Below, one piece after another: positions 8,092-16,470 of a stretch of DNA of 64,000 nucleotides (position 1 is its first letter; the number at the start of each line of letters is the position of its first letter). The stretch spans positions 434,001 to 498,000 of the forward strand of contig NZ_FSRG01000005.1 in the NCBI RefSeq assembly GCF_900129975.1, in the 5' to 3' direction. Source of the stretch: Halodesulfovibrio marinisediminis DSM 17456 (GTDB lineage Bacteria; Desulfobacterota; Desulfovibrionia; Desulfovibrionales; Desulfovibrionaceae). Below the pieces are notes generated by a model. The model did not search any database. It was not told where the DNA came from and saw only the letters and a program-made list of their open reading frames with translations. Both the position numbers and the translations under genes were made by a program.

Positions 8092-9015
8092 CTATTTGCC
8101 GAGGCGTGCGAGAACTTCGGTAACGATGTCTTTCACGAGGTCAGCAGATGCTGCGCCTGGAGCAACGGAACCAGCTGGTGCAGTTTCGAGGCCGAGGAGT
8201 TTAGCAGCGTTGTCGTGCATAACTTTCTGACGAACTTCAGGAGTGAATGGAAGTTCACCGTAAGTCTGAAGTGCCTGACGGAAATCAATGAATGGGTGAG
8301 CAGATGCGTAAAGCAGCTTGTCAGAAATCATTGTGTTAGCAGCCTGAATGTATGCTTCAGACATTGGGGAACGTTCGTATTCAGAAATTTCGATGAATAC
8401 GTTTTTGTTACGTTCAGCAACGATGATAGCTTCGTTAACCCATGGGTAACCACCGTGGCTGATAACGATTTTGAGCTCAGGGAAGTCGCGAGCAACAAAG
8501 TCGATGTAGCGAGGTGCAACGTGGTCAACTACTGCAGCAGGAACGAGAGTAGCAGGACCGGTTGTGAATACGAGAGGAATGTTGAGTTCACAACATTTTG
8601 CGTAAATTGGGTAGTACTTAGCGTCGTTAGGGTAGAGCTGAGCGAGGTATGGGTCAACAGCTGCACCACGGAGGCCGTAAGTCTCAACAGCGTTGTTAAG
8701 ATCGCGGATGCCCTGCATGCCTTTGTGTGGGTCCATGCCGAAGAAGCCGATGAACTTCTCTGGGTGAGCCTGAACAAAGTCAATAACGCTCTGGTTGTTG
8801 GCTTTGGAACCGTAGGTGGTTTCACAGTCACGACCGGTGATAACAGCGCGTACAACGTTGTGAGCGGTGAGGTCCTGAACACACTCAGCTACGGTCTGAG
8901 CTTTCATTTTAGAAAAATCGATGTGCTGGCAGAGACCTTTGAACATAGTACTGTTCTGGATTCCGCTCAGAGTTTCCGCAGTGTTTGGACGGAAACGGAA
9001 GTCAATCACGTTCAT
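8092..9015 (-). CDS. Amidohydrolase-fold (COG2159-like) protein with C-terminal encapsulation-like helix
   Basis: TIM-barrel protein of the ACMSD/amidohydrolase-2 group, 307 residues. The ATG at 9015 is chosen because AGGGGA precedes it at proper spacing; an in-frame ATG at 9039 has no Shine-Dalgarno. The usual N-terminal metal motif Asp-x-His-x-His reads IDFRFRPN, so both His are missing. The ISHGGYPW block is present, but the usual terminal Asp motif reads YASAHPF. After the barrel comes a Pro/Gly/Ala linker and the amphipathic helix ADLVKDIVTEVLARLGK. This strongly resembles the N-terminal targeting helix of the aldehyde dehydrogenase at 15041. That suggests import into the microcompartment (inference). 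Reaction unknown: a decarboxylase, lyase or non-catalytic role is possible. A consensus-like sigma-54 promoter lies at 9124-9140. Confidence 0.8.
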   Translation of the reverse strand: MNVIDFRFRPNTAETLSGIQNSTMFKGLCQHIDFSKMKAQTVAECVQDLTAHNVVRAVITGRDCETTYGSKANNQSVIDFVQAHPEKFIGFFGMDPHKGMQGIRDLNNAVETYGLRGAAVDPYLAQLYPNDAKYYPIYAKCCELNIPLVFTTGPATLVPAAVVDHVAPRYIDFVARDFPELKIVISHGGYPWVNEAIIVAERNKNVFIEISEYERSPMSEAYIQAANTMISDKLLYASAHPFIDFRQALQTYGELPFTPEVRQKVMHDNAAKLLGLETAPAGSVAPGAASADLVKDIVTEVLARLGK

Positions 9016-9123
9016 TGCAAATCCCCTATGGGTTTTCATCTATCGCCGGAGACATAAAAATGTATGCTTCGCAGCGTTATTAAAATCATTTGGTAGAATA
9101 TAAAATACTGCCACCAGTGCAAA

Positions 9124-9140
9124 AGCAAGTAGAGTGCCAG
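9124..9140 (-). promoter_or_regulatory. Candidate sigma-54 promoter of the amidohydrolase gene
   Basis: Minus strand CTGGCACTCTACTTGCT: a full TGGCAC -24 box and TTGCT -12 box with exact spacing. It is the best sigma-54 match in the window, 109 bp before the start codon. Confidence 0.7.
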
Positions 9141-9341
9141 AATGGACACTGAAGTCCTTGTGAAAAGTGTACTTAGAAGAGGTTTGCTGGATGAAAATGC
9201 TTGAATGCGAGGGGTTAACTAAGCGAATCTTTGTGATAACGATAAAAATGTTCCAAAAAAGATTGATTAGTTAATCAAAGTTTTTCGTGAAAAAACACCT
9301 AGCTAGCTATGTGGAGATGTGCTTTTTGGGGCAGTATATTT

Positions 9342-9357
9342 GATGCGTAGATGCAGC
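9342..9357. promoter_or_regulatory. Candidate activator site 4 (GATGCG-N4-TGCAGC)
   Basis: TGCR-N4-TGCA dyad lying between the divergent amidohydrolase and BMC operon promoters, 200 bp upstream of the former. Confidence 0.35.
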
Positions 9358-9538
9358 ATTGTTGCAAAAAAACATCTAATTGCACGGAATGCAATGCTTT
9401 GCGCGAAGCTGGGTGATGTTGCAGTGTGGCATCTTAAGTAAAATTGTTACTTATTGTTAGAAAAACTGAAGAATATAACTTGTTGAAATAGTATAATTAT
9501 TGAAGATTGTTAATAACTAATACTAATTGCATATCGAT

Positions 9539-9554
9539 GGTGCATTTTTGCATC
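9539..9554. promoter_or_regulatory. Candidate activator site 5 (GGTGCA-N4-TGCATC)
   Basis: GGTGCATTTTTGCATC differs by one loop base from the dyad at 5803. It sits about 180 bp upstream of the sigma-54-like promoter at 9736, a typical enhancer distance. Confidence 0.45.
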
Positions 9555-9735
9555 CTCCTCTTGACGGTGCAGGCTTGGACGGTTTTATGCTTAAATTGTG
9601 TAGAAAATCACAAAGTCTTTTTCCACTATTTTTTTTCTGCTGATTCTTCCTCAACATGCAGAAAACAACGCTTTATTTTTAGTCAGTCTTGTAAGTGACA
9701 AGGTCTTTAACATTATGTATAGAAGCGCGGCTTTT

Positions 9736-9752
9736 TGTGCACGGTTGTTGCA
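9736..9752 (+). promoter_or_regulatory. Candidate sigma-54 promoter of the BMC operon
   Basis: TGTGCACGGTTGTTGCA fits TTGGCACG-N4-TTGCA at GCACG and TTGCA with exact spacing. Like the adh promoter it has TG instead of GG at -24. It lies 127 bp before the first operon gene. Confidence 0.5.
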
Positions 9753-9879
9753 AGAAGAGCAGTGCCTGCTATTACTTTGCAGGTCTATATAAATGTTACG
9801 CACAGGTTTTCTTAGCCTGGAAAACTTGAGCAAATGACTGAAAGCCCCATACTAGAACAGCCAACACTGGAGGTACTGC

Positions 9880-10710
9880 ATGGGAAAACGGATAGTCACC
9901 GAGGCTGACGTTCACAAAGCCGTTGATAACGGTACTAAGACTCTTAGGCTTAATATTTGTGAATGCATTATTACTCCGCAGGCTCAGGATCAAGCTGAGT
10001 TGCTTGGAGTAACTTTCATTGATTCTTCTCTTGAAGAAGCTGCACCTGCACAGGCATGCAGTGCACCTGCTTCTGAAGCATGTGTTGCTCCTGCGCCAGC
10101 TCCAGCACCAGTAGAAGTTCCAGCACCAGTTGCCGCTCCGGCTGCACCGGTTGCTCCAGCAGCACCAGCTGCTCCAGCACCGGAAACTGAATGTTCTGAA
10201 GCTGATATTGTTGTTCTGCAGGTATGTGCGCTCCTCCAGGATAAGCTTCCGGCAGGAACTAGCCTTGATGTTCTTGAGGCTATTGTTCGCCGTGTTGTTA
10301 CCGCTAAGCTTGGCGATGCAGCATGTGCGACCACTGCTCCTGCAGCTGCTCCAGTTGCTGAACAAGCAACCGGTGGCAACGGTATTTGCTTTATCGATGG
10401 ACAGCGTTTGCAGAAACAGGGTTCCAGCCCTGTAGCGGTTGATGAGCAGGTTTTCATCGCTGACGCTATCGGCGCATGCGATAACGCTAAACTTGCTGGC
10501 GGCTACATGGAATGGGAACGCGCTTCCTTTACTCGTACTGTTGAATCTCCTGAGATCGGCATCGTTCTTGAGGGTGAATTACATCTTACCATCGGCGGCG
10601 AAACCAAAATTGGTAAAGCTGGCGATATGATGTATTTCCCTGAAGGCGTTGATGTTACTTACAGTACTCCTACTTCTGTACGCATCGCTTGCGTAAACAA
10701 CATCCAGTAA
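9880..10710 (+). CDS. eutQ: EutQ-like cupin protein
   Basis: First gene of the BMC operon, 276 residues. EutQ proteins are small cupins with acetate kinase activity tied to ethanolamine metabolosomes. The N-terminal domain (1-60) has [13 protein letters not shown], seen in EutQ/PduV-type proteins. A long Ala/Pro linker (about 65-105) follows, then an amphipathic helical segment with [19 protein letters not shown] second Ala/Pro linker leads to the C-terminal cupin (about 165-276) with [29 protein letters not shown] and [13 protein letters not shown]. The internal helix resembles the encapsulation helices of the aldehyde dehydrogenase and the amidohydrolase, so it may serve for targeting (inference). 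GGAGG precedes the ATG by 7 bp. It could make ATP from acyl phosphate produced by the next enzyme. Confidence 0.82.
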   Translation: MGKRIVTEADVHKAVDNGTKTLRLNICECIITPQAQDQAELLGVTFIDSSLEEAAPAQACSAPASEACVAPAPAPAPVEVPAPVAAPAAPVAPAAPAAPAPETECSEADIVVLQVCALLQDKLPAGTSLDVLEAIVRRVVTAKLGDAACATTAPAAAPVAEQATGGNGICFIDGQRLQKQGSSPVAVDEQVFIADAIGACDNAKLAGGYMEWERASFTRTVESPEIGIVLEGELHLTIGGETKIGKAGDMMYFPEGVDVTYSTPTSVRIACVNNIQ

Positions 10711-10724
10711 TCACGGAGATTGAT

Positions 10725-11705
10725 GTGAGCATTCTGGAACGTTGTAAAGAAGCATGTAGACAGAATCCAAAAACTGTTGTGTTTCCGGATTGTCTGGACG
10801 ATCGTGTGTTCGAGGCCGTTACCCGCCTGAAGGCTGACGGACTTTGCGAACCAGTACTTGTTCAGTCTCCTTTTGCTGTGCGCAGCAAAATGCGTGAAGC
10901 AAAAATCCGTACTACCGGTTTTACCGTAGTAGACCACACCAGTCCTACACTGCTTGAAAAAAATGCAACTGAGTTTTTCGCAATGCGCGAAAAGAAAGGT
11001 AAGCCTATTACAATGGATGCTGCTGTAAAAGCCATGCGTTGTCCGCTTGCCGGTGCTGCAATGATGGTTCGCCGTAATGAAGCACAGTTGGGCGTTGCTG
11101 GTAACCTCTCCTCTACAGGTGATGTTATCCGCGCCGGGTTGCATATGTTGCCTAAACAGAAAGGTCTTAAAACCGTTTCTAGTTTCTTTTTCATGATCGC
11201 CCCTGAAGGCGGCAAGGACTACATTTTCGCAGACTGTGGCGTTGTTCCTGCACCTAATGCAGAGACACTTGCTGATATTGCCATTGCATCTGCGGATAAA
11301 GCTCGAAAGCTCCTTGGTGAAGACCCTAGAGTTGCTTTGTTGTCTTTCTCTACCAAAGGTAGTGCAAAGCATGACCGCGTAACTCTTGTTCAGGAAGCTT
11401 TGGAAAACGTCCGTGAACGTGAATCTGATCTTCTTATTGATGGTGAATTGCAGCTTGATGCTGCGATTGTACCAAGTGTTGCTGCCTCTAAGGCTCCTGA
11501 TAGCCCAATTAAAGGTGAAGCAAACGTTTTGGTATTCCCATCACTTGAAGCAGGAAACATTGCGTACAAGCTGGCACAGCGCCTTGGCGGTTACACCGCA
11601 TTAGGTCCGCTTTTGCAGGGCTTTGCTGCAGGTTGGCACGACCTTTCCCGTGGCTGTAGTGCAGATGATATTTATAAAGTTGCCGTAGTGGGTCAGTGCC
11701 TGTAA
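10725..11705 (+). CDS. eutD: Phosphate acyltransferase (Pta/EutD family)
   Basis: Converts acyl-CoA and phosphate to acyl phosphate and CoA, recycling CoA inside the metabolosome. The 326-residue protein is a single PTA_PTB domain. Diagnostic blocks are [16 protein letters not shown], the [17 protein letters not shown] loop, [16 protein letters not shown] and [20 protein letters not shown] with [19 protein letters not shown]. The GTG at 10725 is preferred because GGAG lies 7 bp upstream, between the EutQ-like stop and this start. It is the EutD type, not PduL, and has no obvious targeting helix. Together with the aldehyde dehydrogenase and EutQ-like protein it completes aldehyde to acyl-CoA to acyl-P to acid. 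Confidence 0.9.
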   Translation: MSILERCKEACRQNPKTVVFPDCLDDRVFEAVTRLKADGLCEPVLVQSPFAVRSKMREAKIRTTGFTVVDHTSPTLLEKNATEFFAMREKKGKPITMDAAVKAMRCPLAGAAMMVRRNEAQLGVAGNLSSTGDVIRAGLHMLPKQKGLKTVSSFFFMIAPEGGKDYIFADCGVVPAPNAETLADIAIASADKARKLLGEDPRVALLSFSTKGSAKHDRVTLVQEALENVRERESDLLIDGELQLDAAIVPSVAASKAPDSPIKGEANVLVFPSLEAGNIAYKLAQRLGGYTALGPLLQGFAAGWHDLSRGCSADDIYKVAVVGQCL

Positions 11706-11759
11706 CGGCAATCAAAGTAAAACATATGTCAGTTACTGACTAATTAATTGGAGGATACA

Positions 11760-12032
11760 ATGGACGCATTAGGAATGATCGAAACTAAAGGTCTTACCGC
11801 TCTTATCGAAGCTTCTGACGCAATGGTAAAAGCTGCTCGTGTACAGCTCGTTGGTTACAAGCAGATTGGTGCTGGTCTTGTTACCGCTATCGTTCGTGGC
11901 GACGTAGCTGCTTGTAAAGCTGCTACCGATGCTGGTGCAGCAGCTGCACAGCGTATCGGTGAAGTTGTAGCAGTACACGTAATTCCTCGTCCTCACGGCG
12001 ACCTGGAAGACGTTTTTCCTTTTAAACGCTAG
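11760..12032 (+). CDS. BMC-H shell protein (first copy)
   Basis: Hexameric shell tile of 90 residues, one BMC domain from [12 protein letters not shown] to [14 protein letters not shown]. The pore loop reads QIGAGLV where EutM/PduA have IGSGLV. The C-terminal HVIPRPH is typical of PduA/EutM-like proteins. The ATG at 11760 follows TTGGAGGATACA; an upstream in-frame TTG overlaps that Shine-Dalgarno and is rejected. It is almost interchangeable with the third BMC-H at 14412, pointing to a gene duplication within the operon. Confidence 0.96.
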   Translation: MDALGMIETKGLTALIEASDAMVKAARVQLVGYKQIGAGLVTAIVRGDVAACKAATDAGAAAAQRIGEVVAVHVIPRPHGDLEDVFPFKR

Positions 12033-12073
12033 TTGGCGCTCTTTGTAGCCCTTAACGCACAAAGAAGAATGTC

Positions 12074-13411
12074 ATGGACAAAGTAACACTTATCCGTTCG
12101 ATCCAGAATGCTGGTGTTGTCGGAGAAGGCGGGGCCGGGTTTCCGGCCCACGTCAAATACGACACACAGGTAGATACGGTCATTGCCAATGGTTGCGAAT
12201 GCGAACCATTGCTCCATACTGATCAGTACATCATGAAGTCCCATGCTTCTGACATCATCCGTGCTATGCAGGCTGTTGTCGCTGCGACAGGGGCTACACG
12301 TGGTGTTATTGGCATTAAACGCAAATACACCGAAATTGCAGGAATTTTTGCTAAGGGTATCGAAGGTACAGGCCTTGAGCTTGCACAGCTCGATAACTTC
12401 TACCCTGCCGGTGATGAGCAGATTCTGGTTCATGAAGTAACTGGAAAATCAATTCCTCCTTTGGGATTGCCTAAAGATGTAGGCGCTGTTGTTGCCAACG
12501 TTGGTACTCTGCAGACTGTTGCAGATGCTATGGACGGCAAGCCGCTTACTCACAAGGTGCTTACCGTTACCGGTGATGTAGCTAAGCCTTCTGTTATCCG
12601 AGTACCTCTTGGTACTAGCCTTAAAGAATGTCTTGAGTTCTGTGGTGGTGCTACCAACTCAGATCCTGTGTACATTCTTGGCGGCCCGATGATGGGACGT
12701 ATGTGTGATTCACAGGCTGCTTTTGAGAATGAAGTAATCACAAAGACAAGCGGTGGTCTTATTGTCCTCCCTCGTGGACATTACCTGCACAAGCAGGCAA
12801 CCCTTGATCTTCACACCATGCAGCGCCGTGCTGCAACTGCCTGTATCCAGTGTCGCATGTGTACAGAACTGTGTCCTCGTTACCTCATCGGTCACAGCTT
12901 TGAGACACACAAAGTTATGCGCGCATTTGGTGGAGGACAGGATGTAGCAATGGGTGCCACACAGGCAGCTATGTGCTGTGAATGTGGTGTTTGTGAACTC
13001 TTCAGCTGTCCAATGGGACTTTCCCCGCGCCGTATCAACAGCGCGTTGAAAGGACAGTTCCGCGAAAAAGGTGTTCAGTACACCGGCCCGCGTGAAGTTC
13101 GTTCCGAGCAGTCTGCAATGCGCCCGTACCGTAAGATTCCGGTACCTCGTCTTGCATCAAAAATCGGTATTGCCGATTACATGAATATTCATCCTGAATT
13201 TGAAGGCGATTACAAACCAGCTCAGGTAAGCCTCCCGCTTCGCATGCACATCGGAGCACCTTGTGTTCCTCAGGTGAAAGTAGGGGATACCGTAACGGTT
13301 GGTCAGCTTATCGGTGCAGTGCCAGAAGGTGCTCTCGGTGCAACCGTTCATGCTTCTATTGCAGGTACAGTAGTAGAAGTTGGCAACAATATCGTCATTA
13401 AAGGAGCATAA
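12074..13411 (+). CDS. pduS: PduS-like cobalamin-reductase/RnfC-type flavo-iron-sulfur protein
   Basis: Electron carrier of the RnfC/Nqo1 fold, 445 residues. The N-terminal half has the FMN/NADH-binding features GEGGAGFPAHVKY, NGCECEPLLHTD and PAGDEQILVHEVTG. Around residues 258-315 two 4Fe-4S motifs appear: CIQCRMCTELCPR and CCECGVCELFSCPMG. A C-terminal barrel-sandwich (about 395-443) resembles RnfC. In Pdu systems PduS reduces cobalamin. No B12 enzyme is encoded here, so it more likely passes electrons between the lumen and the cytosol with the iron-sulfur shell protein encoded 2 bp downstream, helping to recycle NAD (inference). Confidence 0.9.
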   Translation: MDKVTLIRSIQNAGVVGEGGAGFPAHVKYDTQVDTVIANGCECEPLLHTDQYIMKSHASDIIRAMQAVVAATGATRGVIGIKRKYTEIAGIFAKGIEGTGLELAQLDNFYPAGDEQILVHEVTGKSIPPLGLPKDVGAVVANVGTLQTVADAMDGKPLTHKVLTVTGDVAKPSVIRVPLGTSLKECLEFCGGATNSDPVYILGGPMMGRMCDSQAAFENEVITKTSGGLIVLPRGHYLHKQATLDLHTMQRRAATACIQCRMCTELCPRYLIGHSFETHKVMRAFGGGQDVAMGATQAAMCCECGVCELFSCPMGLSPRRINSALKGQFREKGVQYTGPREVRSEQSAMRPYRKIPVPRLASKIGIADYMNIHPEFEGDYKPAQVSLPLRMHIGAPCVPQVKVGDTVTVGQLIGAVPEGALGATVHASIAGTVVEVGNNIVIKGA

Positions 13412-13413
13412 TT

Positions 13414-13971
13414 GTGGTAACTCAACTCCAGTCTGTTGGCATGATTGAATTTACTTCTATCGCAGCAGGCATTGAAGCAGCAGACCGCATGATGAAAGCT
13501 TCTCTTGTAGAACCTCTCATGCTTAAAACCATCTGCCCTGGCAAATTTGTCGTTGCAGTTCATGGTGATGTTGCAGCAGTTCAGTCTGCAGTTGACGCAG
13601 GCATGAGCAGCGCTGACGGTACTGTTGCTGATCACTTTGTAATCCCGAACATCAATGAAGCTGTTGTTGCTGCAATGGCTTGTGCTACCCCGGAACCTAC
13701 CGGCTCCGCACTTGGTGTTATCGAAACTTACTCCGCAGCGTCCGCTATTCTCGCAGCTGACACAGCAGCTAAAACTGCTGATGTTGATATTGCAGAAGTG
13801 CGCATTGCAATGGGGCTCGGTGGTAAGGCGTTCTGTCTTCTTACCGGCGACGTTGCTGCAGTGAACATGGCAGTAGAAGCGGCAGCAAATGTTGTTTCTC
13901 AGAGTGCTATGCTTGTTCGCAAAGTCGTAATCCCTAGCGCAGCTCCGGAAGTTTTGCGTAATATTTTGTAG
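13414..13971 (+). CDS. pduT: BMC-T shell protein, PduT-like
   Basis: Trimeric shell tile made of two fused BMC domains (about 8-90 and 100-180), 185 residues. The first domain has Cys41 in the pore-loop context KTICPGKF. In PduT the equivalent Cys from three subunits holds a 4Fe-4S cluster at the pore. That feature, plus direct coupling to the pduS-like gene, supports an electron conduit through the shell (family knowledge plus inference). The GTG at 13414 has an AAGGAG Shine-Dalgarno inside the end of the preceding gene. A later ATG (codon 10) would cut only a short tail. Confidence 0.92.
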   Translation: MVTQLQSVGMIEFTSIAAGIEAADRMMKASLVEPLMLKTICPGKFVVAVHGDVAAVQSAVDAGMSSADGTVADHFVIPNINEAVVAAMACATPEPTGSALGVIETYSAASAILAADTAAKTADVDIAEVRIAMGLGGKAFCLLTGDVAAVNMAVEAAANVVSQSAMLVRKVVIPSAAPEVLRNIL

Positions 13972-14022
13972 ATGCACCTTTTTTAGGTTGCGTCGCTTGA
14001 AGAACGAAAGGAACGTATCGTT

Positions 14023-14373
14023 ATGAACGACTCTTTAGGTTTAGTTGAAGTTGTAGGTCTCGTGGCTGCTGTTGAAGCTGCAGACGCTATGTCCAAAGCT
14101 GCTCGCGTGCACGTACGCAGTGTTGCTAACGCTGACTCCGGTCTGCTGACTGTTATCTGTGAGGGTGACCTTGCTGCAGTTGGCGCTGCTGTTGACGCTG
14201 GTAAAGCTGCTGCTTCTCGCCTTGGCGAGTGCGTTGGCACCAATGTTATCGCTCGTCCGGGCGATGGCCTTGCTGACATGATTGCTAATAAAATTGGTTC
14301 CATTTTTGATGAACCAAAAAAAGCTGAAAAAGCTGAAGAAAAGCCAGCTAAAGCAGCTCCAAAGAAAAAATAA
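14023..14373 (+). CDS. BMC-H shell protein with Lys/Ala-rich C-terminal tail
   Basis: Hexameric shell protein of 116 residues. The BMC domain covers about 1-92, with pore loop NADSGLL rather than IGSGL, so pore chemistry differs from the two paralogues. After the domain comes a tail of about 20 residues made of Lys, Ala, Glu and Pro (DEPKKAEKAEEKPAKAA, then KKK). Some BMC-H proteins such as EutK/PduK carry C-terminal extensions, but this one is a disordered basic tail, not a folded domain. It might bind cargo, nucleic acid or another shell face. AAAGGAACG precedes the ATG. Confidence 0.93.
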   Translation: MNDSLGLVEVVGLVAAVEAADAMSKAARVHVRSVANADSGLLTVICEGDLAAVGAAVDAGKAAASRLGECVGTNVIARPGDGLADMIANKIGSIFDEPKKAEKAEEKPAKAAPKKK

Positions 14374-14411
14374 ATCGGAATATTCCGCTTTTATATAAAT
14401 AGGAGATACAC

Positions 14412-14690
14412 ATGGGCGATGCTCTTGGTATTATTGAAGTAAAAGGCATGACTGCTCTCGTTGAAGCGTCTGACGCCATGACTAAGTCTGCACGTGTTGA
14501 ACTCGTTGGTTACGAGCGCATCGGTGCGGCTCTCGTAGTTGCTCTTATCCGTGGCGACGTTGCTGCTTGTAAAGCTGCTATTGATGCAGGTGCTGCAGCA
14601 GCACAGCGCGTTGGTGAAGTTGTAGCAACTCACGTTATCCCACGTCCTCATGCTGATCTTGAGGAAGTTTTCCCTATTAAAACTAAGTAA
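14412..14690 (+). CDS. BMC-H shell protein (third copy, PduA/EutM-like)
   Basis: Hexameric tile of 92 residues, [13 protein letters not shown] to [10 protein letters not shown], highly similar to the first BMC-H of the operon over its whole length. The pore loop is RIGAALV. AGGAGATACAC precedes the ATG. With the first copy it probably forms the bulk of the shell facets (inference). Confidence 0.96.
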   Translation: MGDALGIIEVKGMTALVEASDAMTKSARVELVGYERIGAALVVALIRGDVAACKAAIDAGAAAAQRVGEVVATHVIPRPHADLEEVFPIKTK

Positions 14691-14738
14691 ACTGCCAACG
14701 GAAGATTGCCAGACGGCATTTGAATAAGGAGATACAAC

Positions 14739-15023
14739 ATGGAATTAGGAAGAGTACGAGGACAGGTAGTTTCTACTGTTCGTGATCCCGGCGTGCCTCC
14801 CGTAACATTGTTGCTGGTAGATCTTGTTACCGCTGACGGTCAAGTTGTTCGTTCTGGACAGGTTGCTGCTGACACCCTTGGTGCCGGTGAAGGTGAATTG
14901 GTTCTTTTAGTCCGTGGTAGCTCCGCGCGTTTTACCATGAACGACAGACCTCCGCTTGACCTGAGTGTGATCGCGATCGTTGATCAGATCTCTGCACAGG
15001 GCGAAACGGTTTACAATAAATAA
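14739..15023 (+). CDS. eutN: BMC-P pentameric vertex protein (EutN/CcmL family)
   Basis: Pentamer that caps the vertices of the shell, 94 residues, single EutN_CcmL domain. It starts with the family pattern MELGRVRGQVVST and continues with LLLVDLV, ADTLGAGEGELVLLVRGSSAR and the C-terminal IAIVDQI. One BMC-P gene in the operon is enough to close the shell. A strong AAGGAGATAC Shine-Dalgarno precedes the ATG, and the aldehyde dehydrogenase starts 17 bp after its stop. Confidence 0.95.
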   Translation: MELGRVRGQVVSTVRDPGVPPVTLLLVDLVTADGQVVRSGQVAADTLGAGEGELVLLVRGSSARFTMNDRPPLDLSVIAIVDQISAQGETVYNK

Positions 15024-15040
15024 TATAGTTTGGAGATAAC

Positions 15041-16468
15041 ATGGCTATCGCACGTGAACAGATAGAGTCTATTGTTTCTGAAGTTCTTACTCAGCTTAAT
15101 GGCGCAGCTCAGGCTCCTGCTGCTGCACCAGCACCTACCGCAGGCGACTGGGGTATTTTTGACGAATTGGATGATGCTGTAGCTGCAGCAAAAGTAGCAC
15201 AGACAAAAATCGGTACTATTGCGATCCGCAACAAAATTATCGATATTATTCGTCGCGCTGCACGTAACAATGCTCGTCGTCTTTCTGAAATGGCTGTTGA
15301 AGAAACCGGCATGGGTAACGTTGAAGACAAGATCGCAAAAACCCTTCTTGTTGCAGACCGCACTCCAGGTACTGAAGTAGTATCTGCTGAAGCAATTACT
15401 GGTGATAATGGTTTTACCATGATCGAAAAAGCTCCTTGGGGCGTTATCGCATCTGTAACTCCTTCCACCAACCCTGGCTCCACTGTTATCAACAACGGCA
15501 TCAGCATGATCGCAGCTGGTAACTCTGTTGTATTCGCTCCGCACCCAGCTGCTAAGCGTATTACTCAGGAAGCTATCAAAATCATCAACAAGGCTGTTGT
15601 TGCTGAAACCGGCATTGCGAACCTCCTCGTTGCTGTTAAAGAGCCTTCCATTGACGCTGCAAAACGTCTCTTTACTTACGAAGGTATTAACCTCCTCGTA
15701 GTAACCGGTGGTGAAGCTGTAGTTGAAGCTGCACGTAAAACCACCAACAAACGTCTCATGGCAGCTGGTGCTGGTAACCCTCCTGTAGTTGTTGATGAAA
15801 CTGCTGACATTGCTCGTGCAGCTGAGTCCATCTACATTGGCGCATCTTTCGATAACAACCTCATCTGCGCTGACGAAAAAGAAATCATCGCTGTTGATTC
15901 TATCGCTGACGAACTCAAAGCAGAGATGAAAAAAGTTGGTGCTTACGAGCTGACTCTCGAGCAGGCTAACACCATCGCTCAGACTGTTATCCTCGATTAC
16001 GGTACTGACAAAGCTCGTGCTAATCCAAAATGGGTTGGTCGTGACGCTAAAAAACTCGCTGCAATTGCAGGCGTAACTGTACCAGATACTTGTAAGCTTC
16101 TCATCGTAGATGCTGGCCGTGACTCTGATTACGTGTTCGCTAAAGTTGAGCAGATGATGCCTCTCGTACCAGTTCTTCGTGCACATAACTTCGAAGAAGC
16201 ACTCGAATGGGCTCTCAAACTCGAGCGTGGTCTCAGCCATACTGCTGGTCTGCACTCCACCAACGTTAATAACATGGAAAAAATGGCTCGTGCTACTAAC
16301 ACCAGCCTCTTTGTTAAAAACGGCCCTCACGTAGCTGGTCTTGGTGCTGGCGGTGAAGGTTGGACTTCCATGACCATCTCCACCCCTACCGGTGAAGGTG
16401 TAACCAACGCGGCTACATTTACCCGTATCCGTCGTTGTTGCCTTGTAGATTGCTTTAGGATCGTTTAG
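15041..16468 (+). CDS. eutE: CoA-acylating aldehyde dehydrogenase with N-terminal encapsulation peptide
   Basis: Core metabolosome enzyme of the EutE/PduP family: aldehyde + CoA + NAD to acyl-CoA + NADH. The 475-residue protein begins with an amphipathic helix (AREQIESIVSEVLTQL) and an Ala/Pro linker to about residue 38, the classic targeting peptide of PduP-type enzymes. The dehydrogenase domain follows, with GVIASVTPSTNPGST, the Rossmann segment LLVVTGGEAVVEAAR, GAGNPPVVVDETADI and the catalytic Cys in DNNLICADEKE. The C-terminus is Cys-rich (RRCCLVDC), which is odd for the family. The aldehyde identity (acetaldehyde, propionaldehyde or other) cannot be read from the sequence. Codon use is highly optimised. 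Confidence 0.95.
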   Translation: MAIAREQIESIVSEVLTQLNGAAQAPAAAPAPTAGDWGIFDELDDAVAAAKVAQTKIGTIAIRNKIIDIIRRAARNNARRLSEMAVEETGMGNVEDKIAKTLLVADRTPGTEVVSAEAITGDNGFTMIEKAPWGVIASVTPSTNPGSTVINNGISMIAAGNSVVFAPHPAAKRITQEAIKIINKAVVAETGIANLLVAVKEPSIDAAKRLFTYEGINLLVVTGGEAVVEAARKTTNKRLMAAGAGNPPVVVDETADIARAAESIYIGASFDNNLICADEKEIIAVDSIADELKAEMKKVGAYELTLEQANTIAQTVILDYGTDKARANPKWVGRDAKKLAAIAGVTVPDTCKLLIVDAGRDSDYVFAKVEQMMPLVPVLRAHNFEEALEWALKLERGLSHTAGLHSTNVNNMEKMARATNTSLFVKNGPHVAGLGAGGEGWTSMTISTPTGEGVTNAATFTRIRRCCLVDCFRIV

Positions 16469-16470
16469 TT

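Noticed and set aside
8008-9057. Long plus-strand frame opposite the amidohydrolase
   Set aside because: Shadow of strong codon bias in the real gene; Cys/Val-rich nonsense with no family features.
15011-16330. Long minus-strand frame opposite the aldehyde dehydrogenase
   Set aside because: Mirror of a highly expressed, codon-biased gene; no Shine-Dalgarno or domain.
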